A DNA stretch of 58,245 bases from a virus, in the IMG/VR virus record IMGVR_UViG_3300025070_000036, positions 1 through 58,245 of that record. One strand, 5' to 3'. The position numbers and the translations under genes are program-made. This document shows positions 48,701 to 57,090 of this stretch, one piece after another. Under the pieces are notes generated by a model that saw only the letters and a program-made list of their open reading frames with translations, was not told the origin of the DNA and searched no databases. The number at the start of each line of letters is the position of its first letter. Positions within the stretch are counted from its first letter, which is position 1.

Positions 48701-51059
48701 CAAATTTACCCAGACTGTTATTGGGGTTTGATCCTGCGAGTACAGCCAACCCAGATATAGCTTTTAGCGTTTCGCCCGTTGCTCCACCTATTATACTTGC
48801 GGTGTTTTCTATAACGTCTTTTGCACCTTCAGATACGTAGGCATCGTAAACTTTTTTAGACGCGTCATATATAGGAGTTCCTACGTATTCATCTAAAAGT
48901 TTTCCTGCTGCTGACCCTAAATCTAAAACCGCACTCATAAACCCAGAAGGTATATTTTCGCCTGCATCTACTTTTTTCTTTATTAAATCTGGTAAAGACA
49001 CTGGGGGTAAAACTTCTTCTGATATTAGACCACTACCATTTGGGTATTCTATCTTTGTAACATTACCTTCTGCATCTTTTGTGAGTACAGCATCTTCAGG
49101 TACACTTTTTGCTAACCCGTTAAACATTATTTCTTTGTAGTAATTAGTTTCTCCGGTTAATGCGTCGTATATACCACCTAACTTACCATCAACAAACTCT
49201 GGTTTTTGCCATACGTATTCATTGTTAACGTTAACTAGCTTTGCGTCTCCGTTAGCAATATCTACTGCCGATACTCCTTCACCTTTCGGATACGTTTTTA
49301 CCACTTCACCTGAAGTAAGACTTGCTATTGTCTTTAATTCATTACTAAAGGATTCAAAATCTATGCCTGTAATAGACTCAGGATTTTTTATTTCTTTTAC
49401 AACGTAATCTAATGCGGCTTGCAGTTGATCAGGATTTAGATTTTCTACGTTTATACCTTTATTAGCTAAAGATTGTTTTAACACCGTGTCGTGAAACTTA
49501 TCTAGCATAGTGGCAAAACCGCTTGCATTTGTAGGTAGTTTTTGACTATTTTCTAGGAAATGTCCGTACACGTCTGTGTCAGCATCTAATCCGTGATAAG
49601 CTTTGTATGCGTCTTCATCAAAATCGTTACTCAAAGAAAGAGCTATAGATTTATTTATGGCAGCAGTTGCAGGTTTTAACGTCTCATTGAAGTCTTCATA
49701 CTTAGTATTCATATACTTTAGAGATGTATCATACTCAGAAGTAGCAATATCAAACTCAGTTTTTGCGTCAGGTAGTTGTGCAATGTAGTCTGCATGTGTT
49801 TTGTTGTATGCGTCTAATGCGGGTTTGTATGATACTTCATAATCAGTTGCTAAGTTATCTTTAAACGTATTGTAAGCGTCAGCAGCTTCATTTACTGAAT
49901 TTTTTAAGTTGTCAACAAACTCTGCCGAGTATGGGTTATCCGAACTCATTATGTTTTTGGCGTCATCAAGAATAGCTTTTTTGTCTAAATATTTTTGTTT
50001 TAGCTCATCTTGTTTTGTAATCTTGCCGTTAAGCTCATCTAATAAATCGTTATGTGCATTTTCTGTAACAGATATGTCGTTTATTATTTTGTTATATGCT
50101 TTTGTTTTTTCATCTAAAGCTAAAGCTTTTTCTTCTGTGGCCTTGTAAGCACCACTAACTTTATCTATCGCAGTATTTACGGGTTTATCAATAACTGTTT
50201 TTAACGCTTCTGCACCTGCAGCGGAAATAGAATTAAAGAACGCTTCGCCTGCAGCGTCAGGGTTACCAAGTATTGTTTTTGTAACAGCGGAAGTTACTGC
50301 GTTAGTTAATATAGCTGCTTGAGCCGCATCAAACCCAGCGTTTTCTTGTAAGAATTTTGACATAGTGCCGCCGATAGCAGCGTTTTTCATTATTACGTTA
50401 GACATTGCTTCAGGGGTCAATGCACCTCCGCTTATCTCAGCAGAAACACCAGCGTATATAGAATCTTTGACTCCATCATTTAGATCATCATAGGTACTAC
50501 CAAATTTTTCTTTCATAGTGGTGCTGATTTTGCCTAAACTCGCAGCAACAAAAGCGTTTGCACCACCTGTAACAAAAGCTTTCAAAGGGTCTTGTCCGTA
50601 TACAAGTGCAGTTGTTGCAGACTTCGTACCTGCTTTAACAATATTACTTACAGTAGATGCTGTACTTGCCGATACACTTGCCCCAAGCGCCTCTGTAGCA
50701 GTTGCAGATGCGGCAGTACCTACAGCAGAACCCGCTGCACTAGCGACATAAGATACAGCCGCGGCTTTTGCGGCGTCTTCAAGATCACCACCATCAGCTA
50801 AAACCGCTGCACCATCAATAAGGGGTATTAAGTGTACATTACCTGTAGCTATGGCAGCTATAGTGGCTATGGTCTTTAATGGGTCTTCACCTGCCGCTTC
50901 AAGTATATCTTGTCCCATATCTACAACGGGATCAACTATTTCATCAACAGCCCAATCAATAGCATCTTCTGTTACGTCTATGATCGGTTGAATAATTTCA
51001 TCGTCGATTTTATAGCCAACATCTTTAATTGCATCTTCAATAAAACTACAACAACCCAT
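45711..51059 (-). CDS. Large virion protein (1782 residues) with repeats and dockerin-like loop
   Basis: The start MGCCSFIEDAIKDVGYKIDD leads to an Ala/Gly-rich hydrophobic region (70-200), a coiled coil (about 300-480) and a second hydrophobic region (880-1000). A Pro/Ser-rich linker covers about 1240-1390. Two kinds of tandem repeats lie between about 1390 and 1575, containing DVSSAIEDALADMNNLS and ALIEENNGDVxAALDEL with ILEELGTTEANLT. Near 1620, DVTGDGIVDIND has the calcium-loop spacing of dockerins. Size and place suggest an ejected internal protein or tail-tip part. Confidence 0.6.
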   Translation of the reverse strand: MGCCSFIEDAIKDVGYKIDDEIIQPIIDVTEDAIDWAVDEIVDPVVDMGQDILEAAGEDPLKTIATIAAIATGNVHLIPLIDGAAVLADGGDLEDAAKAAAVSYVASAAGSAVGTAASATATEALGASVSASTASTVSNIVKAGTKSATTALVYGQDPLKAFVTGGANAFVAASLGKISTTMKEKFGSTYDDLNDGVKDSIYAGVSAEISGGALTPEAMSNVIMKNAAIGGTMSKFLQENAGFDAAQAAILTNAVTSAVTKTILGNPDAAGEAFFNSISAAGAEALKTVIDKPVNTAIDKVSGAYKATEEKALALDEKTKAYNKIINDISVTENAHNDLLDELNGKITKQDELKQKYLDKKAILDDAKNIMSSDNPYSAEFVDNLKNSVNEAADAYNTFKDNLATDYEVSYKPALDAYNKTHADYIAQLPDAKTEFDIATSEYDTSLKYMNTKYEDFNETLKPATAAINKSIALSLSNDFDEDAYKAYHGLDADTDVYGHFLENSQKLPTNASGFATMLDKFHDTVLKQSLANKGINVENLNPDQLQAALDYVVKEIKNPESITGIDFESFSNELKTIASLTSGEVVKTYPKGEGVSAVDIANGDAKLVNVNNEYVWQKPEFVDGKLGGIYDALTGETNYYKEIMFNGLAKSVPEDAVLTKDAEGNVTKIEYPNGSGLISEEVLPPVSLPDLIKKKVDAGENIPSGFMSAVLDLGSAAGKLLDEYVGTPIYDASKKVYDAYVSEGAKDVIENTASIIGGATGETLKAISGLAVLAGSNPNNSLGKFADNLISASGDLRSEEYANALGEIDDAMADYDKQWREDNPGQEPSTAKKVLLKAQAIYGAAWDNPVEFLSEYVVKEIIQEVPLLLASGGVGNLAKKGLLEAGEAYATKIATKAKLGTALTLDATEAFGGTAAGAFDEAYATAIKTGMSEQEATDYAIDIAQAAGTTAVITLAATAGIGGQALAKSVLGDKVDDVSTGAFNALFKKIKEGGTVTVKEGVTESIEEGLPQLITGMSLAMIDPTYDVAGNVTGSAILGKLTGAGTSGGIYTGNAVADTLMSVNSSVINAMGNAGNSTAAVAALGELGITDNVILNNILNTSYDTQYVSTAEAAKAFENQNPDYIPTEAEIESFVSNRPDSEVATLVASYIDKRYLDVDEVKAAAEASGITLTDEQAEKFVGQNPDETEALNAAIAEIEDKSLFYTDADGNNVFAGYYPDMGDSDPIFDNNRPPFGDKPSSGEVPDGITPPPAGSITSPVMVDYVNEITGETYSAPNSGYTPVEGSGWVVKPPASGTLPVEDPKEGESDFTPFPDIPDDDFGELIPSEPVGDDAIFPMPIGPTPDDSVDELIPSEPVDDPLTADDVKDIIDTAIGNLPESASPEDVSSAIEDALAGMNNLSDADVSSAIEDALADMNNLSSEDVQDIVDEATGVNAEAISDLETSLTELIEENNGDVSAALDELATAMGVGEASILEELGTTEANLTDKFETGISGVEESVSNLETNLTALIEENNGDVNAALDELADDLGTTEANILEELGTTEANLTEKFETGISGLEGSIGTLSSDLAALGLDVDTIADLIGKPARKVTETDIDFVIDLIAQENVSEELITQYDVTGDGIVDINDQNMLSDKLQGNDVTFADTSMFNPATGLYAEMDTKNDAVTDMITDMNTQINTQTNQQNFAEFQKLLAESDDIGGQRVDVKSGDKVKLDYLYDIGGESIFATPQQESMFGSPFGQRDVMQPANQTLRPFSRASGFAQGGQVEDENDMLLRILGET

Positions 51060-51062
51060 AAG

Positions 51063-51527
51063 CTACACCTCTTCTGGACTAGGGAAAATTCTAAAGTAAA
51101 CCCTATAGCCGTTTTTATTTTTAAATTTGCTTACACCAACACGTATACCAGAATCTTCCAGACGTTTAGTTACTGATTTTATCGCAGGTAGGTAAAAGTC
51201 ATCGTCTATATCAAAAGAGAAATGTGTTACTCCTTTGTCTTGCAATATTTTTAGGTATTGTACGTAGTTTACTATCATGTTTCGTGCAGTATCAACATTA
51301 AACATACGTCCAACCATTTTGTTTTTGTTGGCTTTTTTACCTTTATGCGCTAAGAATACACTGTTACCTACCTGTACAACATCAGCAGTTTCCATAGTCA
51401 TTTCTTTAGCCACAGCTAACAATCGTGCTTGGTCACTGTGTTTACTCCCAGTAGTATTTTTTAAAGCCAACATAACAACACTAGGTGTAGGTAGGGGTTC
51501 TTGTTTACTATCTACTACAGTTTCCAT
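51063..51527 (-). CDS. Hypothetical protein, 154 residues
   Basis: The start has a strong GGAGG seven bases upstream. The sequence has a helix (SDQARLLAVAKEMTMETADV), a beta-hairpin with lysines and a C-terminal part with FDIDDDFYLPAIKSVTKRLE. No family is recognised. It is the first gene after a possible promoter at 51,566-51,594 and lies just upstream of the 1782-residue gene. A chaperone or small virion role is possible. Confidence 0.55.
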   Translation of the reverse strand: METVVDSKQEPLPTPSVVMLALKNTTGSKHSDQARLLAVAKEMTMETADVVQVGNSVFLAHKGKKANKNKMVGRMFNVDTARNMIVNYVQYLKILQDKGVTHFSFDIDDDFYLPAIKSVTKRLEDSGIRVGVSKFKNKNGYRVYFRIFPSPEEV

Positions 51528-51565
51528 TATGTGACCTCCGTAGAAAAGTAATAAGAGTTTGAGGT

Positions 51566-51594
51566 ACTGTACCGCAGTTTAAGTTATTTGGCAA
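51566..51594 (-). promoter_or_regulatory. Weak promoter candidate before 154-residue gene
   Basis: On the minus strand, TTGCCA (51,594-51,589), a 17-base spacer and TACAGT (51,571-51,566) fit sigma70 boxes with five and four matches of six. It lies in the only sizeable gap (77 bases) of this arm, so a secondary late promoter is plausible. Confidence 0.35.
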
Positions 51595-51604
51595 CATTCC
51601 TACC

Positions 51605-52225
51605 TCACACATTACTTATGAATGTTATTGCAACCGAAGCTGATGCTACCGCAGGTCTTGGAGATGCTGCTGCATGTGCGTGCAACTCTACGTTAGTGTT
51701 ATCTGTAGACCAAAACACTTCAACATAATCATCAGCTACAAGACCAACAGACCCGTTCCAGTTAGCTATGTCCTTCTTACCACTACCACTTATGCTATAC
51801 TCATGGTCACTATACACCACATCTGTACCGTTTTTCTTCACCCATATCGACACGCTCTTTGCTGACGAATTTGTAGATTCTAACTGCAAAGTTGCTTTTA
51901 TGTGGTACACCCCCGGGTTTGTAACCGTAATTCTGGAGTTACTAACTACACTTATCGCACTGCTAGCTCGTGTGGTGTTGAACGTAACTGCATACCCTGT
52001 GTTAACGACTGAAGCTGTTTGGTCTACAGTGCTATAAAACACTCCGTAGGGCATATATAAGAACTTACCTCCTACATCAGTGCTAAGTAAAGTATTTACT
52101 GTGTTGACAAGGCGGTTGAAAAACAAACGTAGCACGTTGCTATTTTGGTCCATATACGGACGTTCGTAACCTTCAGGTGCTAAAGGAAGCGCAGGTGTAG
52201 CTACCTTGTCAATTTCGTTAGGCAT
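51605..52225 (-). CDS. Jelly-roll-type structural protein
   Basis: The N-terminal 50 residues are helical (NVLRLFFNRLVNTVNTLLST). The rest is an all-beta domain with the pattern TNPGVYHIKATLQLES, KSVSIWVKKNGT and DDYVEVFWSTDNTNVELHAH. This resembles C1q/TNF-like jelly-roll domains found in phage tail proteins. It is likely a receptor-binding or fiber-tip subunit. Its start overlaps the stop of the upstream gene. Confidence 0.6.
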   Translation of the reverse strand: MPNEIDKVATPALPLAPEGYERPYMDQNSNVLRLFFNRLVNTVNTLLSTDVGGKFLYMPYGVFYSTVDQTASVVNTGYAVTFNTTRASSAISVVSNSRITVTNPGVYHIKATLQLESTNSSAKSVSIWVKKNGTDVVYSDHEYSISGSGKKDIANWNGSVGLVADDYVEVFWSTDNTNVELHAHAAASPRPAVASASVAITFISNV

Positions 52226-54072
52226 TACCTTCTCCCGTCAGGGCGCATGTCAATTCGTGGCGAACCAAGCTGCCATGTAACACCTTCTCCAGTAGATTCT
52301 ATTTTCATAGCAAGCTGTCTACCTCGCACGCGAGTGTATATTTGTCCCGTGTAAGATTCTACAGGTAGCACAGCCGTACGTGTTATCGTACGTGAATTAT
52401 TGCCGCCCTCTGATGCAGGGCTGTTATACCCAGACCCAGAGTTAGCCAATGGTAGTAGGGTCATAGTCGCACTAGGTGACCCCACAGTAGACCCGTCAAA
52501 CCGGATGTCTGGTAGTACACGCCATATAAACGCAAACTGATGTCCGTCTTCTAAGTCAAATTCAGCAGAAGCCACGTAAGCATGTATTGCTGCAGTAGTT
52601 GCTGTTTCATTGTCGTCTACACCTTCTTCGTGGTTTACAAGGTTGTATGTATACGTAGCCGCTAGTGGGTTACCACGTAGCCCTGAATCAAGCCAAGCAG
52701 TACGAGCCATTGTGCCATAATACCAAATATCTTCTAAATAGTTATACACTACATACCGGTCTACGTCTGTTTGATCTGCGGAACAGTAGAACCACCACAC
52801 TTCATGGTAAGACTCGTTAGTGCCTGCAAACACCTGATCGTATTGCTGTTCGTTAAAGTCACCAAAGATAAACTTGCGCAAATCGCACCGTAGTGGTTGT
52901 GTACGCCCATCGTATTTGTAGAACTTATCCTTACCCATCCAGTAGGCTACACCATTTGCATATGCTACACAGTTCTGGGACGCTGTAGATATGTTTTCAC
53001 CTACAAGCTGTGCTGCCCAAACCACAGGAGCGCCCACATACTGCAGGGAATATAACGCTGCATCAGTCCACACTAGAACCTCTTGGCGAGCTTGTTTGGA
53101 AGCTATAATTTCAGTACCACGAGATAACGTAAGAAATCCTGCCTGTGATGTAACAGAGGGTGTCCAATCTACTGCACTACCTTGATCTGACCACCGTATC
53201 AACATTGGGTTGATCGTAGCTGACCCAAACTCATTTGCACCAAACGCAAAAACAAAACGGTTAATATCTGATATTTCTAGTATACGTTGGCTAGTAGGCA
53301 CGTTACTAGCACCCCCAACAGTTGACAGTCCTACTGCACGCGAAGTTAGCCCACTGGTTGCATCCCAGTAGTATATAGGCCCACCGCGAGGTCCAAAGAT
53401 AAGGTCTTCACCAAAGTTAGATTGGCTCCATAGACGTATAGATTCCGTAGATGTACCACCTACACCCCACGTACCAGAACCCCATGAAGATGCACTCCAC
53501 CCAGTTAACGGAACAGCAAAGGCTGACCCTACGTTAATCTGATACTTTGCGGTAACAGTACCACCACCTGTTGCACTAGAAGAAGCCGCTGCTCCTGCAT
53601 CTATTGTGTATTCGTTAGTGGTGGTAGTAACTGTTAACTGATATTCACCGTTAAGTGTAAGTCCCCCTACTGCACTAGCTCCACTATATGTAACAAAGTC
53701 TCCGTCTGTATAACCACCAGCCGCATCAGTTACGACAACGATAGGAGAACCTGAAGTTGTTTCAAACGGGTTAGTTAACGTCACTGTAGCACGTAATGGG
53801 GTGATGTCATTGTACGCCCCACCGTTTTCAATGTAGAATTTTAAGTTAGTACCCACACCAATAAGGTTTTGACTACCTAAAGTTACCCAGTTCCATAGTG
53901 ACCTAGCTACGCCTTGAAATACTGTAGCAGATATACGTTGCCAACCACCTATCTTTTCAGGTGTACCTTGTCTAAAACGTATTTTATCGCACTCGTACCA
54001 GCCACCTTCGCTCGTATAACGTGTGTTTTCACGGTTCACACCAGACTTCAAAAGTAGCTTTTTTAGGGGCAT
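52225..54072 (-). CDS. Tail structural protein (615 residues)
   Basis: I place the start at the ATG at 54,072 (MPLKKLLLKSGVNRENTRYT), one base after the endolysin stop and with GAG-G upstream; an earlier ATG lies inside the endolysin gene. Beta-rich sequence follows with RQGTPEKIGGWQRI, FVTYSGASAVGGLTLNGEYQ and many Trp/Tyr. I recognise this opening as a conserved tail or nozzle-type structural protein of marine podoviruses. It may form the tail tube or knob. It overlaps the next gene by one base. Confidence 0.65.
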   Translation of the reverse strand: MPLKKLLLKSGVNRENTRYTSEGGWYECDKIRFRQGTPEKIGGWQRISATVFQGVARSLWNWVTLGSQNLIGVGTNLKFYIENGGAYNDITPLRATVTLTNPFETTSGSPIVVVTDAAGGYTDGDFVTYSGASAVGGLTLNGEYQLTVTTTTNEYTIDAGAAASSSATGGGTVTAKYQINVGSAFAVPLTGWSASSWGSGTWGVGGTSTESIRLWSQSNFGEDLIFGPRGGPIYYWDATSGLTSRAVGLSTVGGASNVPTSQRILEISDINRFVFAFGANEFGSATINPMLIRWSDQGSAVDWTPSVTSQAGFLTLSRGTEIIASKQARQEVLVWTDAALYSLQYVGAPVVWAAQLVGENISTASQNCVAYANGVAYWMGKDKFYKYDGRTQPLRCDLRKFIFGDFNEQQYDQVFAGTNESYHEVWWFYCSADQTDVDRYVVYNYLEDIWYYGTMARTAWLDSGLRGNPLAATYTYNLVNHEEGVDDNETATTAAIHAYVASAEFDLEDGHQFAFIWRVLPDIRFDGSTVGSPSATMTLLPLANSGSGYNSPASEGGNNSRTITRTAVLPVESYTGQIYTRVRGRQLAMKIESTGEGVTWQLGSPRIDMRPDGRR

Positions 54073-54073
54073 T

Positions 54074-54583
54074 TTATACCATCTCCAACGCTTGATGTAG
54101 AGTTTCTTTGTTGCGGCGCGTCCAGCCACGTCCAAATGTTTCAAACGTCTTTAAACTCTTATAGAAGTCCTGACGAACGCCGTAAACATAATTTATTATT
54201 TCTTTTGGGTCTTTCTCCATGATAAGACCTATCGTAGCTGGCCCTATGGCTCCGTCTTGAGTAGCCCCGACTGCACGTTGAATAGCTTTGGAAGGTCTAC
54301 TTTTTCCGGAATTTACAGCCCAATCGAAGGCGCACCAGTCTACCCCAGAAGGAAGTTGATCGCCTTTGACTCGATCCCAATAGTTCTTTTTATATATCGG
54401 GCCTACATCTTCAGGTGTTAAGTCACGCATTTCTTGTTCTGTAGACTCACGACCAACCCACTCGTCATACACTTTTTTAGTAACTCCCAAATTTGTGATA
54501 CCTCCGGGGTCATCGGGATGATTTACAAATCCTCCTTCGTGAGCAAGAAGCATTTTTAAGCATTTATCAAAGTTCTCTTTCAT
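54074..54583 (-). CDS. Endolysin, glycoside hydrolase 108 family
   Basis: Residues 1-80 show the GH108 lysozyme start with LLAHEGGFVNHPDDPGGITN. E16 of HEGG is the expected catalytic Glu, and LGVTKKVYDEWVG follows. Residues 95-169 (DWAVNSGKSRPSKAIQRAVG, then DGAIGPATIG) match the C-terminal peptidoglycan-binding domain of this family. It cuts peptidoglycan at lysis. There is no signal peptide, so it depends on the holin just upstream, with which it overlaps by ATGA. Confidence 0.88.
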   Translation of the reverse strand: MKENFDKCLKMLLAHEGGFVNHPDDPGGITNLGVTKKVYDEWVGRESTEQEMRDLTPEDVGPIYKKNYWDRVKGDQLPSGVDWCAFDWAVNSGKSRPSKAIQRAVGATQDGAIGPATIGLIMEKDPKEIINYVYGVRQDFYKSLKTFETFGRGWTRRNKETLHQALEMV

Positions 54584-54984
54584 TTTGTAATTCCTTGTTT
54601 CTTTTCATAGCTACGAAGTCCGCCCAATCCGAGCATTCCCATCATAACAGTCATTAAACTACCCATATCAAACTCTGGTAATGCAGGTATATCAACACCA
54701 GCGGCAGTTACACCAAACACGATTAATGGCTGCAATACAAAGTGGTATGCAAAAGCAACACCGCACACCCAACCTATGAATGGCCGCCACCCACCTTTGA
54801 ACAAAGAACCTGATGCAGCTTCAGCTTTGTTTATTTCTAATTGACCCATTAAAGCTTGCTGGGCATGATTATCGGACATCGTAGCGATCTCGTGGGCTAA
54901 CTTAGCCTTTTGATCTTTGTCCTCAATAACTTTGTCTAATAGCCCAGTAACAGGTCCTACTAGATTACTTACAAGACTCATCAT
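54580..54984 (-). CDS. Holin
   Basis: The 134-residue protein has a charged N-terminal region (KVIEDKDQKAKLAHEIATMS) and a hydrophobic segment from about 72 to 95 (FIGWVCGVAFAYHFVLQPLI). A second Met/Gly-rich segment lies near 107-122, followed by a basic tail. The GGWRPFIGW motif is typical of a phage holin family placed before endolysin genes. It forms the membrane lesion that releases the endolysin. Confidence 0.82.
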   Translation of the reverse strand: MMSLVSNLVGPVTGLLDKVIEDKDQKAKLAHEIATMSDNHAQQALMGQLEINKAEAASGSLFKGGWRPFIGWVCGVAFAYHFVLQPLIVFGVTAAGVDIPALPEFDMGSLMTVMMGMLGLGGLRSYEKKQGITK

Positions 54985-55304
54985 TCGTTATTCGCCTTTC
55001 CTTTTGTGTAGGCTTCTTTACCATAGAAAGCGGCAACGATAGCAGCTACAGAAACAAAATACACACCAGCAATAGAAGCTAGTGAGTTCATGGCTTCATC
55101 AAGATTAGCCACGTTACAAATAATTATAGACAGTGGGTATAGCAACATACCAAACAAAGCGAACCACGCCATCTTGCGCTGGGCATCTCTTTGTGCATCG
55201 TCATCTAGCATTTTTAAGCGCTTATCCTCAAACGCCATGCGATCCCATTCAGCTTGGTCTATCGAACCATTACCGTCTACATCAGCTTTTTCAAACTCAG
55301 TCAT
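54981..55304 (-). CDS. EF-hand membrane protein
   Basis: Residues 8-19 (DVDGNGSIDQAE, with D8, D10, N12, S14, D16, E19) form a canonical calcium-binding EF-hand loop. A charged helix follows (residues 28-45). Two hydrophobic segments come next: MAWFALFGMLLYPLSIIICN and LASIAGVYFVSVAAIVAAFY. The product is thus a small two-pass membrane protein with a cytoplasmic calcium loop. It overlaps the holin gene by four bases, so a part in lysis timing is a fair inference. Alternative: a second holin or antiholin. Confidence 0.7.
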   Translation of the reverse strand: MTEFEKADVDGNGSIDQAEWDRMAFEDKRLKMLDDDAQRDAQRKMAWFALFGMLLYPLSIIICNVANLDEAMNSLASIAGVYFVSVAAIVAAFYGKEAYTKGKANNE

Positions 55305-55313
55305 ATTAGTCTC

Positions 55314-55823
55314 CTAATCAGCAAGGGGGTTGTCTAATGCCCTTTGTAGTTTATCCATTAACTTTTCTTCAAGTTCTTTCATATCACCGCTTTGCGATAC
55401 TCTAACACGTTCTCGTTGATTTTCAAAGCGAACTTCTGCGCTGTCTATCATCTTACGCACTTTGTCTTCAGATTCACGTACCATGTCCTCCACACGATCT
55501 GTCTGCTTCTCAATGCTCAATATGTCCGAACGTAATCCGTTCTTAATGTCACGACTATATTCTACGGATTCTTCTACCTTTTCCGCAATACCCGTGACTT
55601 TTGCATCCATAACATCCATCGCTTGTTGATAAGCACCTAGGTCTAGCCCCGCGACCTCTTCTATCTTTTGGTACATGACGAACCCACCATATAGACCACC
55701 TACAACTGTAGATAAGAACGCAAAGATAGCCACAATAGAGCCAAACGATAACTTCATGCCGCCTGCCTTAAACTCACGATCTGCAAGCCCATCTATATTA
55801 TCTGCTATTTTGGTAGTATCCAT
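55314..55823 (-). CDS. Membrane-anchored coiled-coil protein, spanin-like topology
   Basis: Residues 26-50 (SFGSIVAIFAFLSTVVGGLY) are a single membrane span. Residues 55-150 form a charged coiled coil (MDVMDAKVTGIAEKVEESVE, SIEKQTDRVEDMVRESEDKV). One N-terminal span plus a periplasmic coiled coil is the topology of i-spanins, although no sequence family is recognised. It lies in the lysis block. Alternatively it could be a hemolysin XhlA-like protein. Confidence 0.55.
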   Translation of the reverse strand: MDTTKIADNIDGLADREFKAGGMKLSFGSIVAIFAFLSTVVGGLYGGFVMYQKIEEVAGLDLGAYQQAMDVMDAKVTGIAEKVEESVEYSRDIKNGLRSDILSIEKQTDRVEDMVRESEDKVRKMIDSAEVRFENQRERVRVSQSGDMKELEEKLMDKLQRALDNPLAD

Positions 55824-56221
55824 TAGTTTTCAAACTCCATCTCGCCGCCAGCATTTTGTAAGTTCTTCAGTGCTTCTAACTCATCACGTAGCTTTTGTAT
55901 CTCTAGTCTGCGTTGCGTTAATTCAATCTGATAAAGATCATCGCAGTTAATACGAGCCTTTGGTTTGTCTAAAGGGATAACAATACGAGCGTACACCCCT
56001 ATGTCTTTGCCACGGCTGCTAGTATCTAAACCTGATAGCACACCTGTTACACCATACTCTAAGTTTACACCGCCACCGACAGCATTACTGCACCGCATAC
56101 TACCTGTCGAAAAAGAATCTGACTGATAGTTCATAGGCGGACTTGGCAATGCAAGTGAAAGAGAGCTGTTGTCGGCTACAACAGAACTAGATAATAAACA
56201 AAAGGCAGCTACTAATCTCAT
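55823..56221 (-). CDS. Exported protein with C-terminal coiled coil
   Basis: Residues 1-16 (MRLVAAFCLLSSSVVA) are a signal peptide with cleavage likely before DNSS. The mature part contains MRCSNAVGGGVNLEYGVTG and KDIGVYARIVIPLDKP, a conserved-looking core. It ends with a coiled coil (ELTQRRLEIQKLRDELEALK). It may work in the periplasm with the membrane coiled-coil protein encoded next. I recognise the core from marine phage hypotheticals. No lipobox is present. Confidence 0.6.
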   Translation of the reverse strand: MRLVAAFCLLSSSVVADNSSLSLALPSPPMNYQSDSFSTGSMRCSNAVGGGVNLEYGVTGVLSGLDTSSRGKDIGVYARIVIPLDKPKARINCDDLYQIELTQRRLEIQKLRDELEALKNLQNAGGEMEFEN

Positions 56222-56604
56222 GCTGGCTCACCATCTAACCTTGAACATATCCTAGAAGAAATAAGAGTTCTTGACTGGTTGGTCTTTCTTACCTTCGACG
56301 TTGTGCATAGATACACAGCTTCAGGCATATCCCTTTTTCTTATGTAGACATCGAACGCTTTATGTTCTTTATACTCAACCTGCATAATCCTATACGTTGT
56401 AGAGAATGGTATATTCATCCAGTTTAAATCAAACAAATCAATCTGATAATATCTTATTTCTTCCCTAGAGTTAAAGAGAGACATTTCTACTTTAACCACG
56501 TCTTTAACGTGAGATGTTTTTACTTCAGGGTACGCAGGTGTCATCTCGTGCGCAGACGCACCAAAAGTAACAAGCATCCCTAATGTGATTATCCTACTTA
56601 GCAA
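56218..56604 (-). CDS. Exported beta-rich protein, chaperone-like look
   Basis: I favour the TTG at 56,604, giving MLSRIITLGMLVTFGASA as signal peptide with AxA cleavage before HEMTPAYP; an upstream ATG would overlap the previous gene by 80 bases. The mature part has strands VVKVEMSLFNSREEIRYYQI and MNIPFSTTYRIMQVEY, and Cys residues near the end. This has a loose resemblance to the N-terminal domain of periplasmic pilus chaperones. The identity is uncertain. Its stop overlaps the next start as ATGA. Confidence 0.5.
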   Translation of the reverse strand: MLSRIITLGMLVTFGASAHEMTPAYPEVKTSHVKDVVKVEMSLFNSREEIRYYQIDLFDLNWMNIPFSTTYRIMQVEYKEHKAFDVYIRKRDMPEAVYLCTTSKVRKTNQSRTLISSRICSRLDGEPA

Positions 56605-57082
56605 TGCAACTTGCCTGTACGATGGCCGTGTAAGTGCCTCCCGGAAACGGTTTTGCTGAACCATAAACTGCACTGGATGCAGTGGAGAACCATGTTGATC
56701 CTGCTAGTGTAAGATTAAATTTTGATGTACTGCCTACCATAACTTTAGCGCCATTATACGCAGACATTCCTGATACAGACATCTTTGTTGCTGTTGTACT
56801 GCCTGTCCAAACAAGTGTGTCTGTAAGTGTTGGCGACGAGCTAAAGGATGTTGGGTGCGTTATGTTTGCAGTGTAGGCATCCGCAATAGATACATCAAAT
56901 CTAATTACTGGTAGTACGCCACCATCGGCTGGTGTTGTACTTAGTTTACTAGCAATAGGGTTTCCATACACACCAGCTTTATCTGTTTGTATAACACACT
57001 TAGCTTCCACGCTACCTGTTATTTGAACGTTAGCTAGTGCAGGAAACGCGAATAGTGAAAGTATTGCAATAGAATATTTCAT
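56594..57082 (-). CDS. Exported fimbrial/spore-coat-U-like protein
   Basis: The ATG at 57,082 has GAGG upstream and gives MKYSIAILSLFAFPALA as a clear signal peptide before NVQITGS. The mature part is beta rich with EAKCVIQTDKAGVYGNP near the start and GGTYTAIVQASCIAK at the end, two cysteines positioned as in spore-coat-U or fimbrial subunit domains. The full length of about 163 residues fits one such domain. Resemblance is in plan only. It is coded between two other exported proteins. Confidence 0.6.
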   Translation of the reverse strand: MKYSIAILSLFAFPALANVQITGSVEAKCVIQTDKAGVYGNPIASKLSTTPADGGVLPVIRFDVSIADAYTANITHPTSFSSSPTLTDTLVWTGSTTATKMSVSGMSAYNGAKVMVGSTSKFNLTLAGSTWFSTASSAVYGSAKPFPGGTYTAIVQASCIAK

Positions 57083-57090
57083 ATTAAACC

